Below are positions 6,358 through 6,929 of a stretch of DNA of 6,929 bases, piece by piece (the stretch's first letter is position 1; the number at the start of each line of letters is the position of its first letter). The translations under genes and the position numbers were made by a program. The DNA comes from an uncultured beta proteobacterium (GTDB lineage: Bacteria; Pseudomonadota; Gammaproteobacteria; Burkholderiales; Burkholderiaceae_C). Below the pieces are notes generated by a model. That model did not search any database, had not been told where the DNA came from, and saw only the letters and a list, made by a program, of their open reading frames with translations. The stretch covers positions 1 to 6,929 of the forward strand of contig CAIYNH010000106.1 of assembly GCA_903927495.1 (NCBI GenBank), given 5' to 3'.

Positions 6358-6400
6358 AAATTTGATTTGAGCTGTAAGAATAGTTTGCGGCAATTTAGAG

Positions 6401-6413
6401 GTGTTTAAAACAC
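6401..6413. promoter_or_regulatory. Perfect 13-bp dyad upstream of the MmgE/PrpD gene
   Basis: GTGTTT-A-AAACAC is a perfect inverted repeat around one central base, centred about 50 bp before the chosen start at 6357, in the AT-rich 143-bp gap between the CoA-transferase stop (6501-6503) and that start. Its size and place suit an operator for a dimeric regulator (GntR- or LysR-like), but no such regulator is visible in the window. I see no convincing sigma-70 promoter next to it. Confidence 0.35.
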
Positions 6414-6500
6414 GATAAAAAATTACTGGAAAAACAAGCGGTAACGACCGTCCACCATGCATAACACACTATGCTTTTTGAATCATTCAGATGCATATCA

Positions 6501-6929
6501 TTACACCGCCTGAGCAGCTCGGAGTGCCGAAATTTGCGCCTCAGATTGCCCTAGCTCTCGCAAAATGGCATCGGTATGCTGGCCGACAGATGGCACCGGG
6601 TCCATGCGGAAATCGAAGGCATTGCTGCGCCCGGGTGGCAGCAGTGCAGGGATATCGCCCGCGGGCGAGCCCACGCTTTGCCAGCGCTGGCGGGCCAACA
6701 ACTGCGGGTGCGCCCACAAGCCAGCCATGTCGTTCATGCGGGCGTTGGCGATTTGCGCCTGATCCAGTCGCGTCACCACCTGCTCGGTGCTGAGTTGGCC
6801 AAAGGTGGCAAGGATAATTGCTTTTAATGCATCGCGGTTCTCATTGCGACGGGCATTGCTGTCAAAACGTGGGTCAGCGGCGATGCCGCCATCCTGCAGC
6901 ACCACCTCGCAAAACATTTTCCACTCACG
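6501..6929 (-). CDS. CaiB/BaiF family (class III) CoA-transferase, C-terminal 142 residues (5' end beyond window edge)
   Basis: The frame stays open to the right edge (first codons REWKMFCEVVLQ), so the Met at 6915-6917 is internal and the N-terminal ~250 residues, including the catalytic Asp, lie outside the window. The visible part is the typical C-terminal segment of class III CoA-transferases: a W-x-x-FCEVVL-like start, AADPRFDSNARRNENRDAL, a helix FGQLSTEQVVTRLDQAQI, an IANARMNDMAGLWAHPQLLARQRW stretch equivalent to the family's pattern of a conserved loop followed by HPQ, and a final PVPSVGQHTDAILRELG, the C-terminal signature. These enzymes move CoA between carboxylic acids without an ATP cost. 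Placed ahead of MmgE/PrpD and CitE-like genes, it would supply the CoA ester that the lyase cleaves; an itaconate or mesaconate CoA-transferase is a reasonable inference but not shown. The stop TAA is at 6501-6503. Confidence 0.9.
   Translation of the reverse strand, partial: REWKMFCEVVLQDGGIAADPRFDSNARRNENRDALKAIILATFGQLSTEQVVTRLDQAQIANARMNDMAGLWAHPQLLARQRWQSVGSPAGDIPALLPPGRSNAFDFRMDPVPSVGQHTDAILRELGQSEAQISALRAAQAV

Noticed and set aside
6358..6462. 35-residue N-terminal extension of the MmgE/PrpD protein
   Set aside because: It is encoded by AT-rich intergenic-like sequence containing a dyad and does not resemble the family; MPNPATQLASFAAQL is the expected beginning.
6459..6479. Terminator-like hairpin GCATA-N6-TATGC followed by TTTTT on the plus strand
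   Set aside because: The stem is only 5 bp and AT-rich, and no plus-strand gene needs a terminator here; on the minus strand no T-run follows.
1..6929. tRNA, rRNA, CRISPR, transposase or phage genes
   Set aside because: Read through both strands, no cloverleaf-type conserved arms, spaced direct repeats, transposase motifs or terminal inverted repeats were seen; coding genes fill nearly all of the window.

Overview
The window looks like chromosomal DNA from a betaproteobacterium of the order Burkholderiales, probably Comamonadaceae-like (Rhodoferax/Polaromonas type). This is inferred from the protein families, the moderately GC-rich coding style and the pairing of a LiuR-type regulator with isovaleryl-CoA dehydrogenase. 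No tool-based placement was possible. All nine supported genes lie on the minus strand, so transcription runs from high to low coordinates. I see no RNA gene, CRISPR array, insertion sequence or phage signature.

Right part (6929 down to 3429): the C-terminal part of a class III (CaiB/BaiF) CoA-transferase runs in from the right edge. After a 143-bp gap with a perfect 13-bp dyad come an MmgE/PrpD family protein, a CitE-like HpcH/HpaI family lyase and a small class I methyltransferase. These last three are chained by two ATGA stop/start overlaps. CoA-transferase + MmgE/PrpD + CitE-like lyase is the gene set of known itaconate-type degradation loci (CoA activation, hydration, citramalyl-CoA cleavage to acetyl-CoA and pyruvate). 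The substrate here remains an inference.

Middle part (3428 down to 1952): a periplasmic TRAP-type solute receptor (DctP family) with a good signal peptide and Shine-Dalgarno, then a PcaC-like carboxymuconolactone decarboxylase family protein 19 bp later. No TRAP membrane genes are present, so the receptor is an orphan within this window. It may serve uptake of the acid degraded by the genes to its right.

Left part (1951 down to 1): a MerR-family regulator resembling LiuR, a PaaI-type hotdog thioesterase overlapping it by ATGA, and isovaleryl-CoA dehydrogenase (ivd/liuA), which runs off the left edge. This is the start of a leucine/isovalerate degradation operon. A near-perfect 22-bp palindrome with three ACGT cores spaced 6 bp apart lies 27 bp upstream of liuR and is the probable autoregulatory operator.

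There are no gene-free stretches over 300 bases; the longest gap is 147 bp. I found no clearly new system. The most interesting items are the CoA-transferase/PrpD/CitE cluster with its embedded methyltransferase, the phased liuR operator, and the thioesterase placed between liuR and ivd.
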